A DNA stretch of 64,000 bases from NCBI RefSeq assembly GCF_028682635.1, contig NZ_JANHLK010000008.1, positions 179,382 to 243,381 of the forward strand, in the 5' to 3' direction. The notes under the pieces are model-generated. The model ran no database searches. It was not told the origin of the DNA and was given only the letters and a program-made list of their open reading frames with translations. Made by a program: the position numbers and the translations under genes. The DNA is from Pseudomonas putida. GTDB lineage: Bacteria; Pseudomonadota; Gammaproteobacteria; Pseudomonadales; Pseudomonadaceae. This document shows positions 21,744 through 32,558 of the stretch, piece after piece; the stretch's first letter is position 1; every line of letters starts with the position of its first letter.

Positions 21744-22629
21744 GGCGGTATAAGCCTTCTTCGCTATTGCTTGGTCGGACTGTTGAATGAGATATTTGCT
21801 GCGTACTGCTGTGTTACTGCCCGGAACTGATTCAATGATAATTCATGGTGCCTGCAATAATTTCTCGTAAAAGTCAACCTTATCCGCAGGTGTCGGCGAA
21901 TTTTGTATTGGTCAGAGCTATAGGATTGCACGGAATATTTAGTGTTGGGGGATAACGACGGTCCACTGGTCGTATGACTCTCCGTCCAAGGCCTATACAG
22001 CGTCTGTTCATAATAAAATCTGACTGGGCGAGACCAAGATTCTCCTGCCATTAAAGGGAGGCTCCGCACAGGTGGTTGCTTTGAGCAATGCAAAGATCCT
22101 TTCTCCTAGCTAGAATGTGATGCTTGGACGCCTCTGAGACGCCAAGATGAGCAGATTAAGCCGTGCATAGGTAGAGTCAGCATTTGGAAACGTATATGAG
22201 AATTCACAATGGGGAAGGGGAGCTGAGGTCACATCTGCATCTCGGATGCCACGTTGTGGCGCCTCGTTTTTCAAATGAGCGGCAGGTTAGCGCGAAAAAT
22301 ATTCAAGCACGAAGTCGAGCACGTTTTCCTTTCAGTGATTTCCCCCTGAACGGTAGGCGCTTGGTATGGGGCTTAAACCAGCAGATTAATTTTCTTAACC
22401 AATCAGCGGCGACCCATTTAAGCTATTCATTAGTAGCGGTAGGATCCCAGCTGAGCCGCGTGCCCGTGGTGTACTGTTTGCAATCCGTTGTTACAACAAA
22501 CCTATTGAATAAGGTCTTCATAGCCGGCGTTGGACACTCCTTTTCACGCTTAGCCTGCGCCAGGGATTTGAGCAAAGCCTAAACAAAATTAACCAATAAT
22601 TGCTCACTAGGTGAGCCGGAGCCAGATTG
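21744..22629 (+). other. Long wzz-wbpA spacer without a convincing gene
   Basis: Nearly 890 bases between wzz and wbpA. The only open stretch of size (22184-22582, 132 codons) has no recognisable similarity and no clear ribosome site. The spacer probably carries the promoter and leader of the long wbp operon; no good ops/JUMPstart match is seen. It could also be decayed sequence from a lost gene. Confidence 0.5.
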
Positions 22630-23943
22630 ATGTCGCAACAAATGAAGGACAGCATTGCAAAATTTAAGAATAAGGACGCCCTAATAGGCATTGTCGGTCT
22701 CGGTTACGTCGGCTTGCCGTTAATGCTCCGTTACAATGCTATCGGGTTTCGTGTTTTAGGTATCGATATCGACGAAAGTAAGGTTTTAAAGCTTAACGCA
22801 GGCCAAAGTTATATCGAGCATATCCCGGGTGAGAAGATTAAACACGCACGTAGCTCCGGATTTGAAGCCACCACAGAGTTTGCTCGTGCATCAGAGTGTG
22901 ACGCATTAATTCTGTGCGTGCCTACTCCCCTGAATAAATACCGCGAACCGGATATGAGTTTTGTGATCAATACCACAGACGCTCTGAAGCCTTATCTGCG
23001 AGTTGGACAAGTCGTATCGTTGGAAAGCACTACCTATCCGGGCACGACACAGGAAGAGCTGCTACCTCGGGTCCAAGAAGGTGGTCTGATCGTTGGGGAA
23101 AATATTTTCTTGGTTTATTCGCCGGAGCGTGAAGACCCTGGTAATCCGGACTTTGAAACTCGGACAATTCCAAAAATTATTGGAGGGGACACCTCTGCTT
23201 GTCTCGAAGTTGGCACTGCACTTTATGAACAAGCCATCGATGAAGTTGTTCCGGTCAGTTCCACGAAAGCGGCCGAAATGACTAAATTGCTTGAAAATAT
23301 ACATCGTGCGGTCAACATCGGTTTGGTTAACGAGATGAAAATCGTGGCTGATCGCATGGGCATAGACATTTTCGAAGTTGTGGATGCGGCTGCGACTAAG
23401 CCTTTTGGCTTTACTGCCTATTATCCGGGGCCTGGACTGGGTGGTCACTGCATACCAATCGATCCGTTTTACCTGACCTGGAAGGCTCGCGAGTATGGTC
23501 TCCATACCAGATTTATCGAACTATCAGGTGAAGTGAACCAAGCAATGCCTGAATATGTATTGGGCAAATTGATGGACGGACTCAATGATACCGGTAAAGC
23601 TGTAAAAGGAAGCAACATACTAGTTTTGGGTATTGCGTATAAGAAGAACGTGGATGATATGCGCGAATCTCCATCGGTGGAAATAATGGAATTGATTGAA
23701 GCCAAGGGCGGTTTAATCGCTTATAGCGATCCTCATGTACCTGTGTTCCCGAAAATGAGAGAGCATAAGTTCGATCTATGCAGCGTGGAATTGACAGCCG
23801 AAAGCATATCGGGATTTGATGCTGTAGTTGTTGCCACTGATCACGACAAATTTGACTACGAACTTATCAAAAAACATGCTCATTTAATCGTTGATAGTCG
23901 TGGCAAATACCGTTTGCCGGCGGCACATATTATCAAGGCATAA
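22630..23943 (+). CDS. wbpA: UDP-N-acetyl-D-glucosamine 6-dehydrogenase
   Basis: A 437-residue UDP-sugar dehydrogenase. The N-terminal NAD motif is [12 protein letters not shown]. The catalytic cysteine is in [14 protein letters not shown] near residue 270, and a C-terminal UDP-binding domain follows. It oxidises UDP-GlcNAc to UDP-GlcNAcA, the first step toward 2,3-diamino uronic acids. It matches WbpA of the P. aeruginosa O5 type and is followed by wbpB, wbpD and wbpE. The ATG with GGAG eight bases upstream is preferred over the TTG one codon earlier. Confidence 0.93.
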   Translation: MSQQMKDSIAKFKNKDALIGIVGLGYVGLPLMLRYNAIGFRVLGIDIDESKVLKLNAGQSYIEHIPGEKIKHARSSGFEATTEFARASECDALILCVPTPLNKYREPDMSFVINTTDALKPYLRVGQVVSLESTTYPGTTQEELLPRVQEGGLIVGENIFLVYSPEREDPGNPDFETRTIPKIIGGDTSACLEVGTALYEQAIDEVVPVSSTKAAEMTKLLENIHRAVNIGLVNEMKIVADRMGIDIFEVVDAAATKPFGFTAYYPGPGLGGHCIPIDPFYLTWKAREYGLHTRFIELSGEVNQAMPEYVLGKLMDGLNDTGKAVKGSNILVLGIAYKKNVDDMRESPSVEIMELIEAKGGLIAYSDPHVPVFPKMREHKFDLCSVELTAESISGFDAVVVATDHDKFDYELIKKHAHLIVDSRGKYRLPAAHIIKA

Positions 23944-23975
23944 TTTTTTTTGATTGATTTTTTGAATCAGGCTAG

Positions 23976-24953
<978 letters not shown>

Positions 24954-25070
24954 TGCTTAAATGGATGGCCGTCTAGGCCATCCTTTATATCGGAGTAGAG
25001 AGTTGAGTTTTCCGTGAATATCAGCGAATCAGAAAATAGTATTTGCAGTCTTCGTCAGAAGGCTGCTCTT

Positions 25071-25361
25071 ATGCGTACCGATGGCTTTCGCTTGGACGTT
25101 CAGGGCTTGAGAGCTATTGCGGTATTGACTGTGATTGCTTTTCATGCAAGCAATAATTTTCTTTCGCGGCGTTGGTCCATCATTATAAGAACGTAGAGTT
25201 CTTTGATCTTTTTCATAGCGATTTTATAATACGCACCTTTTCGCGATGGAGAGTTGATTTACCAAGATAGTCATCACCTAAATGAGATCGGATCACGCAG
25301 TTTTGGACTGTTTGTGTCTGCTACACTCAAAGTACTTTTGTCAAATTCCACGCTCAACTAA
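25071..25361 (+). pseudogene. wbpC: wbpC-type acyltransferase remnant (internal deletion plus frameshift)
   Basis: The N-terminal ~27 codons (MRTDGFRLDVQGLRAIAVL) are the start of an acyltransferase-3 membrane protein. They join almost directly to its last ~70 codons. In a different frame one reads LVHHYKNVEFFDLFHSDF and, after a further shift near 25247, [18 protein letters not shown], ending at TAA 25359-25361. The intact protein encoded at 42811-44700 has the matching KHKNAHFLDL and LIYQDTHHLNEVGS. About 500-550 residues are missing, so it cannot be functional. Its position between wbpB and wbpD is that of wbpC in P. aeruginosa O5. Confidence 0.85.
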
Positions 25362-25374
25362 TCGGGTGTCTAAC

Positions 25375-25962
25375 ATGTCCTATTATCAGCATCCATCTTC
25401 GATAATTGATCCAGGAGCTCAGATTGGAGAATCATCTAGGATCTGGCATTTTGTCCATGTCTGCAGCGGTGCTCGCATCGGGAGGGGCGTCTCCCTGGGG
25501 CAGAACGTTTTTGTTGGGAATAAAGTTGTAATAGGCGATAATTGTAAGATTCAGAATAATGTCTCTGTCTACGATAACGTTATCTTGGAGGAGGGCGTTT
25601 TTTGTGGGCCTAGCATGGTCTTTACTAATGTCTATAACCCGCGTTCTCTGGTTGAGCGTAAAAGTGAGTATCAAGACACGTTGGTAAAAAAGGGCGCGAC
25701 GCTCGGTGCCAATTGCACTATCGTTTGCGGAGTGACGATTGGAGAGTTTGCGTTTGTTGGTGCTGGCGCAGTCATCAACAAAAATGTTCCGAGTTACGCT
25801 TTGATGGTTGGCGTGCCTGCTCGCCAAATAGGTTGGATGAGCGAATATGGTGAGCAACTTGGGCTTCCTTTGACAGGAGCTGGAGAAGCGATTTGCATCC
25901 ATACCGGAGCGCGCTATGTACTAACAAATGGACTAATTACCAAGCTGGAAAAAACGTCATGA
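25375..25962 (+). CDS. wbpD: UDP-2-acetamido-3-amino-glucuronate N-acetyltransferase (WbpD)
   Basis: A 195-residue left-handed beta-helix acetyltransferase with hexapeptide repeats ([20 protein letters not shown] and onward). It acetylates the 3-amino group to give UDP-GlcNAc(3NAc)A. The start at MSYYQHPSS fits the ~190-residue family; the upstream in-frame sequence belongs to the wbpC relic. Its stop overlaps the wbpE start (ATGA). Confidence 0.92.
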   Translation: MSYYQHPSSIIDPGAQIGESSRIWHFVHVCSGARIGRGVSLGQNVFVGNKVVIGDNCKIQNNVSVYDNVILEEGVFCGPSMVFTNVYNPRSLVERKSEYQDTLVKKGATLGANCTIVCGVTIGEFAFVGAGAVINKNVPSYALMVGVPARQIGWMSEYGEQLGLPLTGAGEAICIHTGARYVLTNGLITKLEKTS

Positions 25963-27056
25963 TAGAATTTATTGATTTAAAAAAACAGCAAGAGGTTATC
26001 AAAGGGCAAATAGATGCCGCGATTGCCAAAGTACTTGCTCATGGCCAATATATTCTTGGGCCGGAGGTTGCCGAGCTTGAGGAAAAGCTGGCAACGTTCG
26101 TTGGGGCTAAATACTGCGTGACATGTGCAAATGGTACAGACGCACTGCAAATCGTGCAAATGGCATTAGGAATTGGTCCTGGTGACGAGGTGATTACACC
26201 TGGTTTCACTTACATCGCAACCGCAGAAACCGTTGCTCTGCTAGGTGCAAAACCGGTGTACGTCGATGTCGATCCGCATACATATAACCTAGACCCCGAA
26301 AAACTGGAAGCGGCTATAACGTCTAAAACAAAGGCAATTATACCAGTCTCGCTATATGGGCAATGTGCTGACTTCGATAAGATTAATGAAATTGCAGCAC
26401 GACACCGGATACCCGTTATAGAGGACGCCGCCCAAAGTTTTGGTGCGACTTATAAGGGGAAACGCTCCTGCAACTTGACAGATGTATCATGTACCAGCTT
26501 CTTCCCTAGTAAGCCATTGGGTTGCTATGGAGATGGTGGTGCAATTTTTACTAATAACGAAGAGTTGGCAAACATAATTCGCCAAGTCTCGCGCCATGGC
26601 CAGAGTAAGCGGTACCATCACATTAGACTTGGTGTAAACAGCCGACTAGATACGTTGCAGGCGGCAATACTTCTAGCCAAATTTGAGATTTTTAATCGTG
26701 AAATAGAGTTGCGTAAAAGGATTGCGCGGAATTATGATGGTTTGCTTGCTGGTAGAGAATTTATAGTTACACCATTCATTAATGAACACTGTGAAAGCGT
26801 TTATGCGCAATATACTGTTCTGGTTCAAAATCGTAGCGACCTGCAATCTAAGCTCTCGGCTTTGGGAGTTCCGACAGTGGTACATTATCCAATTCCGTTA
26901 AATAAGCAGCCCGCTGTTTCTGACGGCGTTGTAAAGCTTCCTATAGGCGATCATATCGCTGAATGTGTGCTTAGTCTTCCCATGCATCCGTATTTGGATG
27001 ACAAAACACAACAAGAAATTGTCGATAAGCTGGTGTCGTGTGTCGGTGACCGTTGA
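25959..27056 (+). CDS. wbpE: UDP-2-acetamido-3-oxo-glucuronate aminotransferase (WbpE)
   Basis: A 365-residue DegT/DnrJ/EryC1 aminotransferase. The PLP lysine is in [16 protein letters not shown] near residue 190, and EDAAQSFGA is present. It aminates C3 of the WbpB product. WbpB and WbpE act as a pair in this pathway. Start and stop overlap its neighbours closely (ATGA with wbpD; wzx begins 2 bases after its stop). Confidence 0.93.
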   Translation: MIEFIDLKKQQEVIKGQIDAAIAKVLAHGQYILGPEVAELEEKLATFVGAKYCVTCANGTDALQIVQMALGIGPGDEVITPGFTYIATAETVALLGAKPVYVDVDPHTYNLDPEKLEAAITSKTKAIIPVSLYGQCADFDKINEIAARHRIPVIEDAAQSFGATYKGKRSCNLTDVSCTSFFPSKPLGCYGDGGAIFTNNEELANIIRQVSRHGQSKRYHHIRLGVNSRLDTLQAAILLAKFEIFNREIELRKRIARNYDGLLAGREFIVTPFINEHCESVYAQYTVLVQNRSDLQSKLSALGVPTVVHYPIPLNKQPAVSDGVVKLPIGDHIAECVLSLPMHPYLDDKTQQEIVDKLVSCVGDR

Positions 27057-27057
27057 G

Positions 27058-28314
27058 ATGTCCACTGCAAAAAAATTTGCAAAAAATCTAGCGGTATTGA
27101 TGACTGGGACAACTATTGCTCAAGCAATTCCAGTTCTAATTAGTCCACTACTTACCAGAATCTATACTCCTGAAGATTTTGGGGTGTTTGCTCTTTACTT
27201 GGCAGTGGCCTCAATTATTGCAGTGGTGGTCACCGGTCGCTACGAAATGGCGATTATAATTCCAAAAAAACATAGCACCGCTTTGCATATAGCAGTTCTT
27301 TCTATCTCCCTGGCTGGAATTGCTTGTCTGTGTATGTTTTTACTGATCGTTCTATTTAAAACATATTTTGATAGGTTGTTAGGCTGGGGTGACGGCGCGC
27401 AGTGGCTGTATTGGCTCCCTGTAAGCGTTTTCTTCATGGCAACTTATCAAAGTCTCAATTATTTGTGCAATCGTGAGGGCCATTATAAACGGATGGCCAT
27501 CAGCAGAATTTTTCAGAGTTCTGCGATGAGTGCCGTTCATATCGTGGGAGGGTATATCAAAGCGGGGGCGACAGGTTTAATTTCAGGGCAAATATTAGGC
27601 CAGTTTTTCGCCACCTGCGTTTTAGCCTATATGATGTTTGTCCGGAAACCAACGAAAACACTGCTCATCAGTAAGCAAAAAATCTTTGCATTAGCTCGGA
27701 GGTACTCCGATTTTCCGAAATACATGATACTCGCTCATGGATTTAATACTGCCTCTGCACAATCACCGATTATCTTCTTGAGCGCATATTTCGGAAGTGG
27801 GTCGGCAGGGTTCTATATACTGATCCAACGTGTCATCGGAGCGCCGATGGCCATTATAGCCAGCGCGATAGCAGACGTCTTTAGGCAAGAGGCTAGTCAC
27901 GAGTACGCTAGAAGCGGAAGCTGTCGTTTGATCTTTACGAAAGCTTTTGTCAGGCTTCTATTCATCTCGATAGTTCCATTTATTATTTTTTTCTTTCTGG
28001 CTCCAACAATCTTTGTAGTGTTCTTCGGTGAAAGCTGGCGGGAGGCCGGTAACTACGCGCAGTTGTTGACCCCGATGTTTTTTCTGCAGTTCATAGCTAG
28101 TCCTTTAAGTGCAATGTATATGATTGCACAAAAGCAGAAATTTTACCTAATTTGGCAGTTTGTGCTTTTTGGTTTGATCGTCGTGGCGTTCACTGTAGGT
28201 GCTTATGCCGACGATATTGAGGTTTTCCTGCTTCTAGTCAGTGCCTTTCACAGCTTTATGTATGCGGCTAGTGGCGTTGTGTCATATAAGTTGGCTTGCG
28301 GTGAATGGAAGTGA
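27058..28314 (+). CDS. wzx: O-antigen flippase Wzx
   Basis: A 418-residue, strongly hydrophobic MOP-superfamily protein with about 12 membrane segments and the N-terminal signature TIAQAIPVLISPLLTRIYTPEDFG. It moves the undecaprenyl-linked O-unit across the inner membrane. The ATG lies 2 bases after the wbpE stop; in-frame GTG codons just upstream inside wbpE are alternatives. Codon usage is AT-rich compared with the core genes. Confidence 0.9.
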   Translation: MSTAKKFAKNLAVLMTGTTIAQAIPVLISPLLTRIYTPEDFGVFALYLAVASIIAVVVTGRYEMAIIIPKKHSTALHIAVLSISLAGIACLCMFLLIVLFKTYFDRLLGWGDGAQWLYWLPVSVFFMATYQSLNYLCNREGHYKRMAISRIFQSSAMSAVHIVGGYIKAGATGLISGQILGQFFATCVLAYMMFVRKPTKTLLISKQKIFALARRYSDFPKYMILAHGFNTASAQSPIIFLSAYFGSGSAGFYILIQRVIGAPMAIIASAIADVFRQEASHEYARSGSCRLIFTKAFVRLLFISIVPFIIFFFLAPTIFVVFFGESWREAGNYAQLLTPMFFLQFIASPLSAMYMIAQKQKFYLIWQFVLFGLIVVAFTVGAYADDIEVFLLLVSAFHSFMYAASGVVSYKLACGEWK

Positions 28315-28403
28315 TTTTAGCGCTTGTGTATTTTAATCAAAAATCAAATCAGTGTGTCGCTGGTTTTTTTCATATTTTATTTTTTCATCTAAAATAGCTA
28401 AGA

Positions 28404-28921
28404 TTGAAATCTGTTCCTTGTCTTCATCCTAGCTATAATACCTACTGTGACATCTCCCAGATAAAAAATGAGACAAAGCGCCTGCGTAAGGTGTGGGAGG
28501 AGGAGGGTGTGGGAGGAGGAGGTGTGGTCCAAGCAGAATGGGGAGGGCGAATGCATTATTTGCTTTGGGAGCAACCAACAACTCTATTGATTTGGGATGC
28601 TGCCAGTTTCCGCCACGATTCGACTCTTGGATATGCGGATGCTCCAGGATTTCGGTGCGGAGGATTCCCTGAGTACCCGGGGTTTGATTCAGTTGCGCAC
28701 GTAAAACTGGCGGTTAGAGTGCGCCCGTTGACTGCGATGGACTTTTCGATTATAGACAGACACTACCTAGGTTTGAGGGTTAGCAAGGTAGCTTTCCTAC
28801 AATTTAATGAATTTAAGGATTTTTGTCGCGCTGAAATGATGATATTACGATTTTTTGGCATGATTCGCATTTTTTCGGCAGTAAGGGGCGTGAGCTTTAC
28901 CAAGGGATTCTTAATTGTTAA
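28404..28921 (+). pseudogene. Polysaccharide deacetylase-family remnant (5' truncated, frameshifted)
   Basis: The first frame reads like the C-terminal half of a large polysaccharide deacetylase-like protein: LHPSYNTY, then QAEWGGRMHYLLWE, HDSTLGYADAPGFRCG and VRPLTAMDFSIID. It is interrupted by an out-of-place GVGGGGV made by a 15-16 bp tandem duplication (GTGTGGGAGGAGGAG at 28491 and 28507). Near 28830 the frame must shift to recover the normal ending ITIFWHDSHFF, SKGRELYQGILNC and stop at 28919-28921. The N-terminal half is absent. The 180-codon open frame that runs on to 28946 is therefore not a real gene. Identification rests on remembered family motifs. Confidence 0.75.
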
Positions 28922-28946
28922 TTTCGATCAAACATTGGAGGCTTGA

Positions 28947-30161
28947 ATGATTACATTAACTAGCGATTACAGACTCTTGATCGATCCTACTAAAACAGCC
29001 GCTTTCTATGCAGTGTTTTTAATTTTTCCTGTTTATATGATTTATCAAGTATTGGTTCAGTTTCGATTTATTCCGCCAGTCTTTGGTAGCTATTTTTCTG
29101 TGGCAGCAGTTTTGATCTTACCTCTTTCACTCTGGGTAGTGTTGAAAGGCTCAGGGTATTCGAGGTGTTTTGGCATGTTTTATGTCAAATTACTTATGTT
29201 ACTTGTTTTCATGATGTGCGTATTAGGGTTGGTTGGTCATTTCTCCGGTGTAAACGCTGAAATCAATAGCTATCATTTTAAAAGTGCGCTGAGATTTTGC
29301 TCTCTTTTTTTTGTGATGTTTTCTTTTGTTTTACTGAGCTTGAGTTCGAGAAGGCTGTTTTTTTGGTTTATGGTTTCGTATTCAGTGTTTATATGTATAT
29401 TTTCCGTGGGGGGGTCATTTGTTTATCCTGCGATGATGATTAATGGCTATATGTTCGAGTTGGATTATCAACAGATCGCACTTGTTTATCTAATTGTATT
29501 GATCATGCTCTTGCCAGAGTGCGGTGCGATGCAGCGTTTTTTGTTGTATGTTGTTACAATTCCCGCAATGTTTTTAATAGGCGCTAGATCAGAGTTTTTT
29601 GCTTTTTTTATACTCGTTTTCATCGTGGAGTTTGTACGGTACGGTGCTCGTTTTATTATCTTCTCCTATTTTGCATTGTTGGCGACAATCTTGTCGTTAT
29701 TTGTATTTATGAGTGGAAGAGATTTCACCGAGTATCGTATTTTTGCGATTTTTTCATCTGATGGCGATTCATCCCTTAATTCCAGAAAAGTTTTGCAGGA
29801 GCGCGCGATCAATACAATACTAGAGCATCCCTTGATGGGGGCTTACTACAGTCACGAGCCAGGGGCTTATGCGCACAGTGCGCTGGCAGCTTGGGTCGAT
29901 TACGGAGTGCTAGGCTTCATTATTCTGCTTGTTTTGGTTCTGGGGCCTTTTTTCTCCCTAATGGCCAACTTTCGTCGCCATTATCATTCCCCTATTTGGA
30001 TTCAAGCGTTTTCTTCAATTTCAATAACGATATTTATGCTGATTTTCGCTAAGTCTTATACCTACAGTTTGGTACCCGTATCGATAGCGTTATATTGTAT
30101 TTTTAGAATAAAAGCAGATCAAGATTCAGTAAAATATTTACCCATAAGAGGAATTGTATGA
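28947..30161 (+). CDS. wzy: O-antigen polymerase Wzy
   Basis: A 404-residue protein with about 10-12 membrane helices and a periplasmic loop (residues ~265-315: LNSRKVLQERAINTILEHPL, then HEPGAYAHSALAAWVDYG) typical of O-antigen polymerases/ligases. It is assigned by topology and position, since Wzy proteins are poorly conserved. The ATG has GGAGG five bases upstream. Its stop overlaps the next gene (ATGA). Confidence 0.85.
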   Translation: MITLTSDYRLLIDPTKTAAFYAVFLIFPVYMIYQVLVQFRFIPPVFGSYFSVAAVLILPLSLWVVLKGSGYSRCFGMFYVKLLMLLVFMMCVLGLVGHFSGVNAEINSYHFKSALRFCSLFFVMFSFVLLSLSSRRLFFWFMVSYSVFICIFSVGGSFVYPAMMINGYMFELDYQQIALVYLIVLIMLLPECGAMQRFLLYVVTIPAMFLIGARSEFFAFFILVFIVEFVRYGARFIIFSYFALLATILSLFVFMSGRDFTEYRIFAIFSSDGDSSLNSRKVLQERAINTILEHPLMGAYYSHEPGAYAHSALAAWVDYGVLGFIILLVLVLGPFFSLMANFRRHYHSPIWIQAFSSISITIFMLIFAKSYTYSLVPVSIALYCIFRIKADQDSVKYLPIRGIV

Positions 30162-31375
30162 CGATCCGGGTGCTTTACATCGATGGAGACGGGCCGCTGG
30201 GTGGAGCATCGCGCAGTCTGTTCGAAGCTGTCGGTAATCTTCCTAAAGGAGAGGTGGATGCGTACTTCTTTGCCACACAAGGCACGGCGCTAAAATTCTA
30301 TAGTCAAGTCGCCGTGGATATAATAACAGTGCGAGGTATGCCGAAATTTGATAACACTCGATATGGTTTCTATCGTGGCTTTCGCTGGCTGATATTGCTG
30401 CGTGAGTTCTTTTATTTGCCGTTCATGTTAATTGGACTTTTAAAAGCTAAACATAAGTGGAAGACATTCGATATTGTGCATGTAAACGAATTCGTTTATA
30501 TAATTCCCGCGCTGCTGGCGAAGTGGATTTTCGGTGCGCGACTCGTCGTTCATGTTCGTGCTTTATCACAAAAGGACGATGCGTCGCTGCGTACGAGGAT
30601 GATCAATGGCATTTTCAAGCGTTGGGTTGATCGTGTAATTGCCATTGATGGGAATGTTCGGGCGACTCTTTCCCCAGAGTTGTCTGTAGATATAATTAAT
30701 AATTCATTTACTCCAGTTTCCAATCAAGTTCCTGACACAAAGATAGTTAATTTTTTTGAGTCATTACCTGATTGCTCGTTAAAGGTTGGGTTCGTCGGTA
30801 ATGTTCATTATTCTAAAGGTATAGTAGAAATTTTTGAGGCTGCTAAAATTCTTTCAGGAACAAACAAAAATGTTAATTTTATAATTGTCGGTGGCGGTAC
30901 TACCAGTGATCAAGGCGTTAAAGCCTGGATATTGGCAAGATTGGGATTTGCCCAAAATGCCGGAACTGATATTGGGGAGCTCGTAAAGAAAGACGCGCTA
31001 ACTTCGTGCTTTCACATGCTGGGTCCAACATTGAACATAAAGTATGTTTACGACCGCATTGATGTTCTGTTGTTTCCCTCTCATTTCGATGCGCCTGGCA
31101 GACCTGTTTTCGAGGCCGGTTTTTCTTCGGTCCCAAGTATCGTAGCGGTTACTAATCCAACTCCAGATACATTTGTTCATAGGGAGACAGGACTCGCGAT
31201 TCCTGCGAAAGATCCTCAAGCGCTTGCCGAGGCCATTGAGTTTTTTCTGGATAATCCCTCCGAGAGGATGCGAATGGGCGATAGCGCTCGCGAACTCGCT
31301 TTGAGGAATTTTAGCCCAGCGATCAACTCAAAAAAGCTCTTTGACGTATACTCTAAAATGATTTCAGTAAAATAA
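30158..31375 (+). CDS. GT4-family glycosyltransferase (WbpH-like)
   Basis: A 405-residue GT-B glycosyltransferase. The N-terminal half starts YIDGDGPLGGASRSLFEA. The C-terminal nucleotide-sugar site includes FPSHFDAPGRPVFEAGF near residue 310 (the E-x7-E region). It adds one sugar of the O-unit on the cytoplasmic face. Coupled to wzy by a 4-base overlap. Position just before wbpG suggests it transfers the diamino uronic acid, which is inference. Confidence 0.85.
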   Translation: MTIRVLYIDGDGPLGGASRSLFEAVGNLPKGEVDAYFFATQGTALKFYSQVAVDIITVRGMPKFDNTRYGFYRGFRWLILLREFFYLPFMLIGLLKAKHKWKTFDIVHVNEFVYIIPALLAKWIFGARLVVHVRALSQKDDASLRTRMINGIFKRWVDRVIAIDGNVRATLSPELSVDIINNSFTPVSNQVPDTKIVNFFESLPDCSLKVGFVGNVHYSKGIVEIFEAAKILSGTNKNVNFIIVGGGTTSDQGVKAWILARLGFAQNAGTDIGELVKKDALTSCFHMLGPTLNIKYVYDRIDVLLFPSHFDAPGRPVFEAGFSSVPSIVAVTNPTPDTFVHRETGLAIPAKDPQALAEAIEFFLDNPSERMRMGDSARELALRNFSPAINSKKLFDVYSKMISVK

Positions 31376-31403
31376 TCGACTGAAGTCTGAATATAGGTAC
31401 AGT

Positions 31404-32558
31404 ATGAAAACATTAAATAATTCTAAGCGGTATCAAATTTGCACAACATGTATAATGGACACTACTGACCCTAGTATTTCATTCGATACTCAAGGTGTAT
31501 GTGATTATTGCCGAAACTTCAAGGCTGAGATTGTTCCTAATTGGAATACTGATCAGAAAGGCGAATCTGAGCTAATGGCGCTCGCTGACAAGATCAAAGC
31601 ACACGGTCGTGGCAAGGATTTTGACTGCATCATTGGCCTTAGCGGTGGCTTGGATAGTTCGTATGCCGCTTACATAGCAAAAGAAAAAATGGGATTACGC
31701 CCATTATTATTTCACGTTGATGCAGGTTGGAACACGGATCAGGCAGTTGGTAACATCGAAAAATTGGTAGATGGTCTTGGCCTTGATCTTTACACTGATG
31801 TCATAAACTGGGAAGAGATGAAAGATCTTCAAACGTCTTTTTTTCGTTCTCAGATTGCCGACCAGGATTTGCCGCAAGACGCGGCGTTCTTCTCCGGGCT
31901 TTACAAGTTTGCACGCGAACATCGGATAAAATATGTGTTAACTGGCGGCAACTACTCTACTGAGTGTTGCAGAGAGCCTGAAGAATGGGGTGGGTATCCG
32001 GGCATTGACAAAACGCTTTTTCTGGATATCCATAAACGTTTCGGTAAGCGAAAACTACAATCCTTTCCGCTGACGGATATTCTTGTATATAAGATCTTCT
32101 ATCAGCGCCTTCTAGGTATGGAAGTGGTCAAGCCTCTCAATCTGGTCCCATACATCAAAAAGGATGCGGAGGCAACTCTTGAGAGCTTGTTCGGCTGGAA
32201 AAAATTCCAGCATAAGCACCACGAGTCCCGCTTCACGCGCTTCTATGAAGACTATTGGATGCCACGTAAATTTGGCTATGAGAAGCGTCGTGCACATTTC
32301 TCGAGCTTGATTATGACCGGCCAGATGACAAGGGATGCCGCGCTTGAGCGTATCTCCAAGCCTGAGCTCGATGAACAGTTCCTCAAAGGCGAATTCGAAT
32401 ACGTGGCCAACAAACTGGATCTCACTGTGGAGCAACTTCAGGAGATTTTCGAGGGTGAGAACAAGACCTACCATGACTATCGCAATAAGCGCTTCCTCAT
32501 TGGCGTAGGTTCGCGTGTAATGAGCACCTTAGGGTTGGAGAGAAGGCTTTTCAGATGA
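31404..32558 (+). CDS. wbpG: LPS N-acetyl sugar amidotransferase WbpG
   Basis: A 384-residue ATP-pyrophosphatase-type amidotransferase. It has an N-terminal CxxC zinc knuckle pair (CTTCIMDTTDP, CDYCRNF) and the PP-loop SGGLDSSYAAY near residue 80. With HisH2/HisF2 supplying ammonia it converts an acetamido to an acetamidino group on the uronic acid in P. aeruginosa O5-type antigens. The three genes are adjacent here (wbpG-hisH2-hisF2) with a 4-base overlap to hisH2. Confidence 0.92.
   Translation: MKTLNNSKRYQICTTCIMDTTDPSISFDTQGVCDYCRNFKAEIVPNWNTDQKGESELMALADKIKAHGRGKDFDCIIGLSGGLDSSYAAYIAKEKMGLRPLLFHVDAGWNTDQAVGNIEKLVDGLGLDLYTDVINWEEMKDLQTSFFRSQIADQDLPQDAAFFSGLYKFAREHRIKYVLTGGNYSTECCREPEEWGGYPGIDKTLFLDIHKRFGKRKLQSFPLTDILVYKIFYQRLLGMEVVKPLNLVPYIKKDAEATLESLFGWKKFQHKHHESRFTRFYEDYWMPRKFGYEKRRAHFSSLIMTGQMTRDAALERISKPELDEQFLKGEFEYVANKLDLTVEQLQEIFEGENKTYHDYRNKRFLIGVGSRVMSTLGLERRLFR

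Noticed and set aside
22430..22480. Possible ops/JUMPstart element (AGCGGTAGGATC)
   Set aside because: It differs from GGCGGTAGCGTG at key positions and lacks the surrounding JUMPstart sequence.
22184..22582. 132-codon open frame between wzz and wbpA
   Set aside because: No ribosome site of quality, no recognisable motif, odd composition; kept only as part of the spacer.
28404..28946. 180-residue protein as an intact gene
   Set aside because: The frame starts at TTG without support, includes a duplication artefact and leaves the family frame near 28830; called a pseudogene instead.
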